The notes under the pieces are model-generated. The model worked only from the letters and a program-made list of their open reading frames with translations. It was not told where the DNA came from and made no database searches. Made by a program: the position numbers and the translations under genes. 64,000 nt of DNA from Stomatobaculum sp. F0698 (GTDB lineage Bacteria > Bacillota > Clostridia > Lachnospirales > Lachnospiraceae), in the NCBI RefSeq assembly GCF_030644385.1, contig NZ_CP130060.1, forward strand, positions 186,001 through 250,000. The letters are read 5' to 3'. This document shows positions 35,337-45,817 of this stretch, in pieces; within the stretch, counting starts at the first letter, position 1; each line of letters starts with the position of its first letter.

Positions 35337-36050
35337 ATGAAAGACAGTAATAAGACAAAGATTTGTAAATATTGCAAATCGGAAATCTCTGCAGATGCAA
35401 AGATATGCCCGCATTGCAGGAAGACTCAGGGCGGAAAAGTAAAGTGGATTGTCCTCGGAATTGTCGGATTTTTTGTACTCGCAGCAATCATTGGCGGTGG
35501 CAGCGATCAGGATCCTAAAAAGGTAGAAGTTGCGGCCTCGGAAACAACTGTAGCGACAGATAACGTAGAGACAACAGAAGAAACAGAGAAGGCGACAGAA
35601 AAGGCAACGGAAGCTGCCAAGGATAGTTTCGGGATCGGAGATATCGCTGATTTTAATGGTGTACAGGTGCGTCTTTCTTCTGTACGGATTTCCAATGGAG
35701 ATGGGCAATTCTGGAATCCCGAAGAAGGGAAGTACTTCCTTGGGTTGGTCTTTGATATTGACAATCAGTCCTCACACGATATCGGTGTCAGTTCCCTCAT
35801 CTCATTTGAGGCTTATTGTGATGATTATTCTTTGAACCAGGATATTATGGGGGCTCAGGTTCCGGAGTGGAAGGGCATTGGTCAGCTGGACGGAAGTGTG
35901 GCAGCCGGAAAGAAGATGAGTGGTGTCATCTGTTATCAGGTGCCCAAGGACTTTAATTCGTTTGAGATTAGATATTCACCGAGTTTTTGGGGAAATAAAA
36001 AAGCAACATTCGTATTCACAAAAGCTGACGTTGAGGCGCAAGCACGATAA
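35337..36050 (+). CDS. Zinc-ribbon, single-TM, DUF4352-like surface protein
   Basis: A 237-residue protein with three parts. A cytoplasmic N-terminal zinc ribbon has C10-x2-C13 and C24-x2-C27 (ICKYC..ICPHC). One membrane helix spans about 36-53. An external part follows: a Thr/Glu-rich linker (EKATEKATEAAK) and an Ig-like DUF4352-type domain from about residue 98 (DIADFNGVQVRLSSVRIS...YFLGLVFDIDNQSSHDIGVS). Start ATG with GGGGGAT upstream. Similar proteins are common in Clostridia with unknown function. Expression may switch through the poly-A promoter. Confidence 0.85.
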   Translation: MKDSNKTKICKYCKSEISADAKICPHCRKTQGGKVKWIVLGIVGFFVLAAIIGGGSDQDPKKVEVAASETTVATDNVETTEETEKATEKATEAAKDSFGIGDIADFNGVQVRLSSVRISNGDGQFWNPEEGKYFLGLVFDIDNQSSHDIGVSSLISFEAYCDDYSLNQDIMGAQVPEWKGIGQLDGSVAAGKKMSGVICYQVPKDFNSFEIRYSPSFWGNKKATFVFTKADVEAQAR

Positions 36051-36059
36051 AATTTTTGG

Positions 36060-36112
36060 AATACAAAAAGAGCAGCACGGAAAGGAAAATTCCGCACTGC
36101 TCTTTTTGTATT
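36060..36112. terminator. Intrinsic terminator
   Basis: Long stem AATACAAAAAGAGCAG..CGGAA with its complement, 16 bp before a two-base mismatch, between the DUF4352 gene and the toxin-antitoxin pair. Confidence 0.85.
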
Positions 36113-36160
36113 GCTATTTGCGTCAAATGTAGATACAATGCATGTAAAAGGAGGTGCAAT

Positions 36161-36424
36161 ATGGCGCAAACAAGTATCAATATCCGCATGGATGAGGATT
36201 TAAAGAAGCAGTTTGACGCGTTCTGCTCCGATATCGGTATGAGCATGTCGACGGCGTTTTGTGTGTTTGCAAAAACTGCTGTCAGAGAGCAGAGAATTCC
36301 CTTTGAGATATCCGCAGAAAAAGATCCCTTTTACAGTGCGGCCAATCTGGCAAGACTGAGAAAATCCATTGCAGAAATGGAGGCAACGGGCGGTATTGTC
36401 CACGAAGTGAAGCTCAATGATTAA
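36161..36424 (+). CDS. DinJ/RelB-family antitoxin
   Basis: An 87-residue ribbon-helix-helix antitoxin; ATG at 36161 has AAAAGGAGG upstream. MAQTSINIRMDEDLKKQFDAFCSDIGMSMSTAFCVFAKTAVREQRIPFEIS is the DNA-binding half; DPFYSAANLARLRKSIAEMEATGGIVHEV is the toxin-neutralising tail. It overlaps the toxin by eight bases. The pair should repress its own promoter. Intact version of the two decayed antitoxins near 6-7 kb. Confidence 0.93.
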   Translation: MAQTSINIRMDEDLKKQFDAFCSDIGMSMSTAFCVFAKTAVREQRIPFEISAEKDPFYSAANLARLRKSIAEMEATGGIVHEVKLND

Positions 36425-36680
36425 AGCGTGGACAGAAGATGCGTGGGAAGATTTTGAGTATTGGACAAAGCAGGATAAAAAGACACTTAAAAGAATTTTG
36501 CAACTACTCAGGGATATTGAGCGGAACGGATATGACGGCATCGGGAAGCCGGAACCCTTGAGAGGAGATTTGTCGTCTTATTGGAGCCGGAGAATCGATG
36601 ATTGTAACCGGATTGTGTATCGGATAGACGGAGATGTGATTCAGATTGTCCAGTGCGGTTCTCACTACAGAGATAAGTAA
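36417..36680 (+). CDS. YoeB/Txe-family RNase toxin
   Basis: An 87-residue RelE-superfamily toxin cleaving mRNA at the ribosome. IKAWTEDAWEDFEYWTKQDKKTLKRILQLLRDIERNGYDGIGKPEPLRGDLSSYWSRRIDDCNRIVYRI has the family's KPE.L.G....WSRRI.....RLVY core, and the end QIVQCGSHYRD carries the catalytic His-Tyr. All family residues appear intact, so it is probably active. Mixed DinJ-type antitoxin with YoeB-type toxin, a common combination in Bacillota. Confidence 0.93.
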   Translation: MIKAWTEDAWEDFEYWTKQDKKTLKRILQLLRDIERNGYDGIGKPEPLRGDLSSYWSRRIDDCNRIVYRIDGDVIQIVQCGSHYRDK

Positions 36681-36690
36681 AAACGGCAAG

Positions 36691-36724
36691 AAAAAAAGCA
36701 GAGCGGATGATCCACTCTGCTTTG
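36691..36724 (-). terminator. Intrinsic terminator of rpsT
   Basis: GCAGAG / CTCTGC stem, with T7 on the minus strand (A7 on +); sits between the convergent toxin and rpsT. Confidence 0.8.
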
Positions 36725-36744
36725 CCTTTGTTCTATGGCAGCAA

Positions 36745-37008
36745 TCAGCCGATTGCTGCGACAGACTTCGAGAGGCGAGACACCTTGCGGGAAGAAGTGT
36801 TCTTGTGCAGAACGCCCTTGGAAGCCGCCATGGTGAGCGCGCGCTCTGCCTTGCGGAAGCTCTCCTCTGCCGCAGCCTTATCGCCTGCTGCGATTGCAGC
36901 GTCGACCTTCTTGACAGCGGTCTTAACAGCGGACTTAACAGCCTTGTTTCTCTCAGCTCTCTTTGCGGACGTCAAAATTCTCTTCTTCGCGGATTTGATG
37001 TTTGCCAA
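36745..37008 (-). CDS. rpsT: 30S ribosomal protein S20
   Basis: 87-residue basic helical primary rRNA-binding protein of the small subunit. MANIKSAKKRILTSAKRAERNKAVKSAVKTAVKKVDAA is diagnostic, with the C-terminal KGVLHKNTSSRKVSRLSK helix. Divergent from lepA, as in many Bacillota. GGGAGGAAAAGAA precedes the start. Confidence 0.97.
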   Translation of the reverse strand: MANIKSAKKRILTSAKRAERNKAVKSAVKTAVKKVDAAIAAGDKAAAEESFRKAERALTMAASKGVLHKNTSSRKVSRLSKSVAAIG

Positions 37009-37186
37009 TTTCTTTTCCTCCCATTCACGGATACGATGATAGTTTCACAGTCATCAAGACAACCGTCAGGGACGGGCAGCCGCGCAAATGTCTTGCTCTC
37101 TGTGGGCGTTCGCATCGAAGTCTGGACACGGACAGTTCAATGTAAACATACCCTCAAATTGTAGGGCAAAGGCGCGGGAGTGTCAA
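37009..37186 (-). promoter_or_regulatory. rpsT promoter and about 140-nt leader
   Basis: On the minus strand TTGACA (37181-37186) - 17 bp - TACAAT (37158-37163), an ideal promoter. Transcription from about 37151 leaves roughly 140 nt of untranslated leader, long enough for autogenous S20 control; no known leader fold was recognised. Confidence 0.7.
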
Positions 37187-37193
37187 GGCTCAC

Positions 37194-37222
37194 TTGAAAG
37201 AGAATAGTAAAAATGTTATTCT
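37194..37222 (+). promoter_or_regulatory. lepA promoter
   Basis: TTGAAA - 17 bp - TATTCT, back-to-back with and eight bases from the rpsT promoter. Confidence 0.6.
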
Positions 37223-37281
37223 TTTTTCAAATCATTGCGGCAGCGAAGGCGCAGTCTGCCGAAGGTTTTGATGGAGGAAGC

Positions 37282-39096
37282 ATGCCGACTTACGACAGAA
37301 AACATATCAGAAACTTTTGTATCATCGCGCACATCGACCACGGTAAATCCACGCTCGCGGACCGCATCATCGAGAAGACGGGTCTGCTCACCGAGCGGGA
37401 GATGCAGAACCAGATTCTGGACACCATGGATCTCGAGCGGGAGCGCGGCATTACAATCAAGAGCCAGGCAACGCGCACGGTGTACCGCGCGGCAAACGGC
37501 GAGGAGTATATTTTTAACTTGATCGACACACCGGGACACGTGGACTTTAATTATGAAGTTTCCCGTGCGCTCGCAGCCTGCGACGGTGCGATTCTTGTGG
37601 TCGATGCTTCCCAGGGCATTGAGGCGCAGACGCTTGCAAACGTATACATGGCGCTGGACCACGACCTCGAGGTAGTCCCGGTCATCAATAAGGTGGACTT
37701 GCCGAGCGCGGAGCCCGACAAGGTTGCTTTGGAAATCGAAGATGTAATCGGCATCGAGGCAGAGTCCGCGCCGCGCATTTCCGCGAAGACGGGTCTCAAT
37801 GTGGACCAAGTGTTGGAGGCCATTGTAGAGCAGCTCCCGCCGCCGGACGGCGATGAGTCGGAGCCTTTGCAGGCCCTCATATTCGATTCGCTCTACGACA
37901 GCTATAAGGGCGTCATTGTCTTTCTCCGCGTGAAGAACGGCACGGTTCGGAAGGGTGATCGCGTTCGCATGATGGCGACCGGCGCGGAGGTGGATGTGGT
38001 CGAAATCGGCTACTTTGCACCGGGGCGCTTTATTCCCTGCGAAGAGCTCTCGGCCGGCATGGTAGGCTACCTCACCGCGAGCATCAAGAATGTGCGGGAC
38101 ACGCAGGTCGGTGACACGGTGACGCACGTGAAGAACCCGGCGGCGGAGGCGCTCCCGGGCTATAAGAAGGTCACACCCATGGTCTACTGCGGCCTCTATC
38201 CCGCGGACGCGGCGCAGTATCAGGATCTCCGCGATGCGCTTGAGAAATTGCAGTTAAACGATGCCTCTCTGACCTATGAGCCGGAGACCTCGCTCGCGCT
38301 TGGCTTTGGTTTCCGCTGCGGTTTCCTGGGGCTTCTGCACCTTGAGATTATCCAGGAGAGACTGGAGCGGGAGTACGACTTAGACCTCGTGACGACGGCG
38401 CCGGGCGTTGTGTACCGCGTCTATAAGACGGACGGCAGCATGATAGAGCTCACGAATCCCTCGAATCTTCCGGATTCCGCGGAGATTGAGCACATGGAAG
38501 AGCCCATGGTTTCTGCGGAGATTATGTTAACCAGAGAGTTCATAGGCCCCATCATGCAGCTCTGCCAGGAGAGAAGAGGTATCTATCTCGGGACGGACTA
38601 CATGGAGCAGGACCGCGCCATCATGAAGTATGAGCTCCCGCTGAACGAGATCATTTACGATTTCTTTGACGCGTTAAAGTCGCGCTCCAGAGGCTATGCC
38701 TCCCTCGATTATGAGTTAAAGGGCTACACACCCTCGAAGCTTGTGAAGCTCGATATTCTCATTAACCGCGAGACCATAGACGCGCTCTCCTTCATCGTCT
38801 TCTCGGACGGTGCCTATGAGAGAGGGCGGAAGATGTGCGAAAAGCTCACGAAGGAGATTCCGCGCCAGCTCTTTGACATTCCGATTCAGGCGGCGGTCGG
38901 CTCCAAGATTATAGCTCGCGAGACGGTCAAGGCGGTGCGCAAGGACGTGCTTGCAAAGTGCTACGGCGGCGATATCTCGCGAAAGAAGAAACTTCTCGAG
39001 AAACAAAAGGAAGGAAAGAAGCGCATGCGCCAGATCGGCTCCGTCGAGGTGCCGCAGAAGGCGTTCATGAGCGTTTTGAAACTCGACGATGAGTGA
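37282..39096 (+). CDS. lepA: Elongation factor 4 (LepA)
   Basis: Ribosome-bound translational GTPase, 604 residues from the ATG at 37282 (ATGGAGGAAGC upstream). G1 [10 protein letters not shown]2 RGITIKSQ, G3 DTPGHVDF, G4 NKVDLP, G5-like ISAKTG, then the EF-G-like domains and the LepA-specific C-terminal domain ([24 protein letters not shown]). Overlaps hemW by eight bases. Confidence 0.97.
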   Translation: MPTYDRKHIRNFCIIAHIDHGKSTLADRIIEKTGLLTEREMQNQILDTMDLERERGITIKSQATRTVYRAANGEEYIFNLIDTPGHVDFNYEVSRALAACDGAILVVDASQGIEAQTLANVYMALDHDLEVVPVINKVDLPSAEPDKVALEIEDVIGIEAESAPRISAKTGLNVDQVLEAIVEQLPPPDGDESEPLQALIFDSLYDSYKGVIVFLRVKNGTVRKGDRVRMMATGAEVDVVEIGYFAPGRFIPCEELSAGMVGYLTASIKNVRDTQVGDTVTHVKNPAAEALPGYKKVTPMVYCGLYPADAAQYQDLRDALEKLQLNDASLTYEPETSLALGFGFRCGFLGLLHLEIIQERLEREYDLDLVTTAPGVVYRVYKTDGSMIELTNPSNLPDSAEIEHMEEPMVSAEIMLTREFIGPIMQLCQERRGIYLGTDYMEQDRAIMKYELPLNEIIYDFFDALKSRSRGYASLDYELKGYTPSKLVKLDILINRETIDALSFIVFSDGAYERGRKMCEKLTKEIPRQLFDIPIQAAVGSKIIARETVKAVRKDVLAKCYGGDISRKKKLLEKQKEGKKRMRQIGSVEVPQKAFMSVLKLDDE

Positions 39097-40297
39097 GAAA
39101 CAAAAACTGGAACTGTATATTCACATTCCGTTCTGCGCGTCCAAGTGCCGCTACTGTGACTTTCTGTCCGGCGAGTCGACCCCGGAGGCGCAGCGCGCCT
39201 ATGTGAATCAGCTGATTGAAGAAATACGCGCGCAGGGGCATATACTGCCGGAGTACCAGCTGAGCAGCATATTCATCGGGGGCGGCACGCCTTCGATTTT
39301 GAGCGGTTTGCAGGTGCAAAACATTATCTCGGCGGTCTACGAGAGTTTTGTGGTCGAGGCGGATGTCGAGATTACAATCGAATGTAATCCCGGGACGCTG
39401 GACGCGACCAAACTCGAGTATTACCGTGAGGCCGGCATCAACCGCCTGAGTTTAGGGCTTCAGTCCGCGGACGATGAAGAATTAAAGCTGCTCGGCCGGA
39501 TTCACAGCTACAATGACTTTCTCCACAGCTATGAACTCGCAAGGGCTGCGCGCTTTGACAACATCAACATCGATTTGATGAGCGGAATTCCGCATCAGAG
39601 CCTCCACAAGTGGCGGCAGAGCCTCAAAAAAGTACTGCGTCTCCATCCGGAGCATATCTCGGCCTATTCCTTAATCATTGAGCCCGGCACGCCCTTTGCG
39701 GAGCTCTACGGAACGCCGGCGGGGGAGAAGGCGCTGCCGAGTGAAGAGGAAGAGAGAGCCATGTATGTCGAGACCCGGGCGCTGCTTGAGGAATACGGCT
39801 TCCTGCGCTATGAGATTTCCAACTACGCGCGTCCCGGCAAGGAGTGTCGCCACAACATAGGCTACTGGACCGATGTAGACTATCTCGGTGTGGGCCTCGG
39901 CGCTTCGAGTAAGTTAAAGCATCACCGCTTTCACTCGGAGGAGAGATTGGACCGCTATATGGCGGTTGAGATGCACCGCGATTTGATGCCGCTCTATCAG
40001 GATTTGGTGGCGCTCACGGTCGCGGATGAGATGGAAGAGTTTATGTATCTCGGCCTTCGCATGACCAAGGGGGTTTCGGGGGCGGATTTTTACGACCTCT
40101 TTCACTTCAATATGTTCGACCTCTTCGGGGAGGCAATCCGAAAGAACACGACGCTCGGTCTCCTGGAGGTGGATACACCGATGCTTCGGCTCACGGAGCG
40201 GGGCATCGATCTCAGCAACCGTGTCTTTGCGGATTTCTATCAGGTTTTGCCGCGGAATCAGGCTTTGTTTCCGGAAGATCCCCGCAACTTATTCTGA
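39089..40297 (+). CDS. hemW: Radical SAM heme chaperone HemW
   Basis: 402-residue radical SAM protein related to oxygen-independent coproporphyrinogen III oxidase. The cluster motif is [11 protein letters not shown] (C-x3-C-x2-C), followed by [11 protein letters not shown] and [13 protein letters not shown], with a C-terminal HemN-like domain. It lacks the N-terminal extension of true HemN, so the HemW heme-trafficking role is more likely. The start overlaps lepA, a conserved gene pair. Its end overlaps the convergent histidine kinase by nine bases. Confidence 0.93.
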   Translation: MSEKQKLELYIHIPFCASKCRYCDFLSGESTPEAQRAYVNQLIEEIRAQGHILPEYQLSSIFIGGGTPSILSGLQVQNIISAVYESFVVEADVEITIECNPGTLDATKLEYYREAGINRLSLGLQSADDEELKLLGRIHSYNDFLHSYELARAARFDNINIDLMSGIPHQSLHKWRQSLKKVLRLHPEHISAYSLIIEPGTPFAELYGTPAGEKALPSEEEERAMYVETRALLEEYGFLRYEISNYARPGKECRHNIGYWTDVDYLGVGLGASSKLKHHRFHSEERLDRYMAVEMHRDLMPLYQDLVALTVADEMEEFMYLGLRMTKGVSGADFYDLFHFNMFDLFGEAIRKNTTLGLLEVDTPMLRLTERGIDLSNRVFADFYQVLPRNQALFPEDPRNLF

Positions 40298-41611
40298 GAG
40301 CGGCAGGGTAGTCGTGAAACAGGTGCCGTGTTCGGCGGAGCTCTCGACGCGAATATCGCCGCCGTGGGCATGCGCTATGGTCTTTGCGATGGAGAGACCG
40401 AGACCGTAACCGCCCTGCGCACGGGCGCGCGATTTGTCCACGCGATAAAAACGATCGAAGAGATGGGGGAGCGCATCCTGCGGGATGACTTCCCCCTCGT
40501 TGTGTACGGAGAGCAGGGCGTGCTTTTTTTGCCGAGCGAGCCGTACGGTGACCACGCTGCCGGATCTCGCGTACTTGAGCGCGTTGTCGATCAAAATAGC
40601 GAGGAGCTGGGTGAGAGCCCGGGCATCGCCCTTCACAGAGATCCCGGCTTCCGGTTCCGTGTCGAGTGTCAGTCCGCGCTCAAAGGCGAGCGCGGTAAAG
40701 GGGAGTGCCGCGGCCTCGGTGAGCTGCGAGAGCGAGAGGCGCTCTATTTTCGGTGAGAGGCGCTTGGAATCGGCCTTGGCGAGAAACAGAAGGCGCTCGG
40801 TGAGCTCCTGCATGCGGCGGGCCTCGGTCTCGGTATTTTGTATCCAGAGCATTTCCTCTTGAATGGAGGAGGCAGGGCGGGATTTTAAAATCGAGAGATT
40901 CGCGAGTATCACCGTGAGCGGGGTTTTCAGCTCATGCGAGGCATCCTGTACAAAGCGCTGCTGTTCCGAAAAGGCGTGTTCAACCGGGCGTAAGCTCATG
41001 CGGGCCAGAAAGAAGCTGAGCCCGAAGATGAGGAAGCCGGCGAGCAGGAAGATGCCGCCGAGTTGCAGGGCAAAGAGGAGCAGAGAGGCATTCAGCTTGT
41101 CGAGTGAGGTGACGAGGAAAACGCGTTTTCCGGCCTGTCTCCCTTGCAAATAGTAATAGGAAGAAAAGGCATGGGTCAGGCTTTCATTTTCTTCCGGGCG
41201 CTCGGGCGGTTCCTTTCGCTCCGAACCGGTATCGCTGTCCGCGATACGCTGCAGCAAGCTTTGGAGACGGGCGGTATCCGCGTCGCTTAAAGTGAGATCA
41301 TAGCTTCTCGAAACGGTATAAGAGTCGCTGCCGCTGTCCCTCGAAAAAACAACATAGGGATAGTATGCTGTGGGTGCTTGCGCTCCGTCCGGCGGCGGCC
41401 CCGCTTCATCCGACGAGCTGCTTGCCTCGCTCTCATGCTCGGAAAAGAAGCTCGCAAAGCGGAGCTCCGCGGCAAGATAACGGCCTGCCTCCTTTACGGA
41501 GCGGGCACGGGCATTCAGAAAGATTGCAGTCAGGATACCGAAGAGCAGTATCAGCACAAAGAAGAGGTTGGTCGCAATGATGCGACGCTGCAGAATGCGG
41601 AGCGGCTTCAT
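40289..41611 (-). CDS. Sensor histidine kinase
   Basis: 440-residue membrane kinase. TM1 about 14-33, an external sensor of about 140 residues with an acidic Ser-rich insert (EASSSSDEAGPPPDG), TM2 about 177-201. H-box DASHELKTPL with phospho-accepting His226; N-box IDNALKYA; G1/G2 FDRFYRVDKSRARAQGGYGLGLSIAKTIAHAHGG. A HAMP domain is very short or absent. Translationally coupled (four-base overlap) to the response regulator upstream. Signal unknown; possible targets include the divergent lipoprotein at 42358. Confidence 0.93.
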   Translation of the reverse strand: MKPLRILQRRIIATNLFFVLILLFGILTAIFLNARARSVKEAGRYLAAELRFASFFSEHESEASSSSDEAGPPPDGAQAPTAYYPYVVFSRDSGSDSYTVSRSYDLTLSDADTARLQSLLQRIADSDTGSERKEPPERPEENESLTHAFSSYYYLQGRQAGKRVFLVTSLDKLNASLLLFALQLGGIFLLAGFLIFGLSFFLARMSLRPVEHAFSEQQRFVQDASHELKTPLTVILANLSILKSRPASSIQEEMLWIQNTETEARRMQELTERLLFLAKADSKRLSPKIERLSLSQLTEAAALPFTALAFERGLTLDTEPEAGISVKGDARALTQLLAILIDNALKYARSGSVVTVRLARQKKHALLSVHNEGEVIPQDALPHLFDRFYRVDKSRARAQGGYGLGLSIAKTIAHAHGGDIRVESSAEHGTCFTTTLPLSE

Positions 41612-42288
41612 CGCGTTTCCTCCTCGAGCAGCAGATAGCCTTGGCGGCGTATGGCCTGAATCTTGACCGAGGAGCGCAAAAAGCTCAGCTTTTTTCGGAG
41701 AAAGGAAACATAGGCCTCGACATTGTTTTCGACGGCATCGCTCTCATCGCCCCAGAGTTTCCGGAGTATGGTCTCTTTGCTTAGGATTACGCCCTTATTC
41801 GCAATTAAGAGTTTCAGGAGTTCCGCCTCCTTAAAGGCGAGACGAACGCTCTGCCCCGGGGTGCTCAGTTCGTTTGTTGCGAGGGAGAGGCAGAGGTCGC
41901 CGAAGCGGAGCTCATCCAAGAGAACCTCGCCTTGACGGCGGGAGAGCGCGCGGACCCGCGCAAGGAGTTCTTCCGGCACAAAGGGCTTGGTCATATAGTC
42001 ATCCGCCCCTTGGTCGAGCCCCTCGATTTTATCGCGTATCTCATCCCGTGCGGTCAGCATGAGGACGGGGGTTTTCTTGCCGGCGCGCCTTAGGGCGTGC
42101 ACCACGGCAAAGCCGTCCATTTTGGGGAGCATGACATCGAGGACTATGACATCGTAGTCTTTTTGCAGGGCGGCATAGAGGCCGTCCTCGCCATTGTCCG
42201 CGTGATCCGCGAGGTACTTTTCGCTGTGAAACAGTTCAATAAGCGCCGCTGCGAGGCGGTCCTCATCTTCCACCAGTAATATCGTCAT
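41608..42288 (-). CDS. OmpR-family response regulator
   Basis: 226 residues. Receiver domain with D7-E-D, phospho-acceptor Asp51 (VIVLDVMLPKMDG), MLTAR and MTKPF Lys; winged-helix DNA-binding domain from about 125 (LAFKEAELLKLLIANKGVILSKETILRKLWGDE..NNVEAYVSFLRKKL). Partner of the kinase downstream. Confidence 0.94.
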   Translation of the reverse strand: MTILLVEDEDRLAAALIELFHSEKYLADHADNGEDGLYAALQKDYDVIVLDVMLPKMDGFAVVHALRRAGKKTPVLMLTARDEIRDKIEGLDQGADDYMTKPFVPEELLARVRALSRRQGEVLLDELRFGDLCLSLATNELSTPGQSVRLAFKEAELLKLLIANKGVILSKETILRKLWGDESDAVENNVEAYVSFLRKKLSFLRSSVKIQAIRRQGYLLLEEETR

Positions 42289-42357
42289 GGAAACCTCCGC
42301 TTCCTTATAATTTGTGTTTTCTAAATGGTATCATAGTTTTCTCGAATGAGGTGTGAA

Positions 42358-43686
42358 ATGAAACAGAGAAACAAGACCGGGTTCATTCCGCTGCTTTTAC
42401 TCACGGCACTCTCCGCAGCCCTCCTAAATGCCTGTGCGACAAAGGCGCAGTCTGAGGACAGGACACAGCCCGTCGCTACCTCCGCATCGAGTGCGGCTTC
42501 TGCCTCCGATGCGATCGACGAGGCTTCGGTGGTTAAGATTACGCTGCGCGGCGACCATGCGAAAATCGATGGCCGCGGTGCGGCGGTCGAGAAGGGTGTA
42601 CTTGTCATCCACGAGGGCGGAAGTTACCGCTTGGAGGGGGAGAGCCGCATTCCGATCGAAGTGCGCGCGGCCAATGTCTCCGTGCTGCTATATCTCAACG
42701 GGGTAAAGATTCACACCCGCGGGAAAAATGCGATTCGCGCGGTGCAGCGCGGCGAACTCGGCCTGGTGTTTGAGGGGGATAAGGCGAGCGAAATCGTGAC
42801 CGACGGCAGAACCGATAAGAAGGGAGAGGCGCTCGAACCGGATAACATTCGAGCGGCCGTTTATTCCAAGGGAAATTTATATCTCGCCGGCAGCGGCAGC
42901 GCGGTCATCACGGCGGCGGATCAGGGCTTCGTTGCGAAGGAGGAGCTTTTGGTCACGGAGGGCGCCTATGATATCGAGACCGAGGACGATATTTTCCGCG
43001 GCAAGGAGAGCGTCGACTTGCTGGGCGGTGTGGTCCGGGCGAGTGCGCGCGGCGAAAAGGGCAAGGGCGTCAGCTCGGACGGCGCGGTGACCCTTGCGGG
43101 CGGCTCTTATGTCTTCGCCTACACGAGCGAGGGCATTGAGGGGAAGACCATAGAGATGAGCGGCGGAAGCTTTGACATCAGCGCGGACGATGACGGCATG
43201 AACGCGCGGGAGCACTACGACAAGGAACAGACCAAGACCAAGAAGAAGGAGGCAAACCCGGAGGTTTGGGTGCACATCTCGGGCGGTGAGCTCCACGTGA
43301 CCGCGGGCGGCGACGGCATCGACTCAAACGGCGATTTGATTTTCAGCGGCGGCATGAGTTTTGTGAACGGCTCGGACAACGGCAAGGACGCCGCGCTCGA
43401 CTGGAACGGCAGTTGCCGCGTGGACGGCGGTGTCCTGATTGCCTCGGGCATGAAGGCGCGGGCGGAGAAGATTTCGCCGGAATCGGCACAGCCTTTCTTT
43501 GAGTGGGAGTTAAAGAGCGAGCACCCGCAGCAAGAGCAGATTTCCGTGCAGCGGGGTGACGGAAGCACCCTTTACTGGGAACTCCCGCGCAGAGCCTACG
43601 ACTATGTGCAGATTTCCTGCCCGGAACTCACGGAAGAGAACACGCTCCACGGAGTCGCGGGAAACGAGAGCATAGCGTTGCGCTGA
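42358..43686 (+). CDS. Cthe_2159-family carbohydrate-binding lipoprotein
   Basis: 442 residues from the ATG at 42358 (GAGGTG upstream; the ATG at 42346 lacks a ribosome site). Signal peptide ending in lipobox LLNAC. The body is a right-handed parallel beta-helix of repeated G-G/D-G turns (VSSDGAVTLAGGSYVFAY, TIEMSGGSFDISADDDGMNA, GGDGIDSNGDLIFSGG), characteristic of the Cthe_2159 polygalacturonate-binding family (PF14262). Attached to the outer face of the membrane; probably binds acidic polysaccharide or Ca2+. Divergent from the two-component system. Confidence 0.88.
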   Translation: MKQRNKTGFIPLLLLTALSAALLNACATKAQSEDRTQPVATSASSAASASDAIDEASVVKITLRGDHAKIDGRGAAVEKGVLVIHEGGSYRLEGESRIPIEVRAANVSVLLYLNGVKIHTRGKNAIRAVQRGELGLVFEGDKASEIVTDGRTDKKGEALEPDNIRAAVYSKGNLYLAGSGSAVITAADQGFVAKEELLVTEGAYDIETEDDIFRGKESVDLLGGVVRASARGEKGKGVSSDGAVTLAGGSYVFAYTSEGIEGKTIEMSGGSFDISADDDGMNAREHYDKEQTKTKKKEANPEVWVHISGGELHVTAGGDGIDSNGDLIFSGGMSFVNGSDNGKDAALDWNGSCRVDGGVLIASGMKARAEKISPESAQPFFEWELKSEHPQQEQISVQRGDGSTLYWELPRRAYDYVQISCPELTEENTLHGVAGNESIALR

Positions 43687-43776
43687 ACGATACGACTCGG
43701 ACGCGGAGACAAGAAAGAGCCACCATCAGGGTGGTGCCCGTAAAACAGGAAAAATTTAAAAGTTCCGATTTTCGAG

Positions 43777-43796
43777 GAGAAACAGCGTGACTTCGG

Positions 43797-43810
<14 letters not shown>
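43777..43810 (-). terminator. Hairpin terminator at recombinase 3' end
   Basis: GAGAAACAGCGT and its exact complement ACGCTGTTTCTC around a 10-nt loop; the recombinase stop codon lies inside it. Confidence 0.7.
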
Positions 43811-45478
<1,668 letters not shown>

Positions 45479-45485
45479 CTAGGAT

Positions 45486-45672
45486 ATACCCAATTTGGGA
45501 ACAAGTGAAATTAAGCGTTCTTACAATCTGACTAGTTCCCAAATTAGAAACAAGTAAAAGGGTATGAATCATATCTCTCGCCAATTTGGCGAGAAGTAAG
45601 CTCGTGTCAACTTGGCACGAAGTCAGAGCTGATAACTAACAATTTCAACTTCTGATCAATTTGCGCAGAAGT
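45486..45672. repeat. Five 21-bp hairpin units with near-constant loop and variable stems
   Basis: Units at 45486-45506, 45535-45555, 45577-45597, 45603-45623 and 45652-45672. Read on the minus strand each is ACTT + 5-nt arm + CAAATTG-like loop + 5-nt arm. Arms differ but remain largely complementary: CTCGC/GCGAG, CGTGC/ACACG, CTGCG/ATCAG, GTTCC/GGTAT, GTTTC/GGAAC. Loops are CAAATTG three times, CAAGTTG and TAATTTG. They fill the gap between the NTPase 3' end and the recombinase 5' end. The last unit, extended to AACTTCTG/CAGAAGTT and followed by T6, can also act as a plus-strand terminator. No known family recognised. Confidence 0.75.
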
Positions 45673-45817
45673 TATTTTTTATTCCCAACGAGTTGATGGA
45701 GATTATACTTCTCAACATTACATATCGTTTATAACGATTTCAACGTATAGCAAAGAATCCATCAATTAACAAAATGCCAATAGACGGACTCTTTTTTATA
45801 TTGGATATTAAAACAAT

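Noticed and set aside
45486..45672. CRISPR array
   Set aside because: Units are not identical, spacers are as short as 5 bp and irregular, and no cas gene is near.
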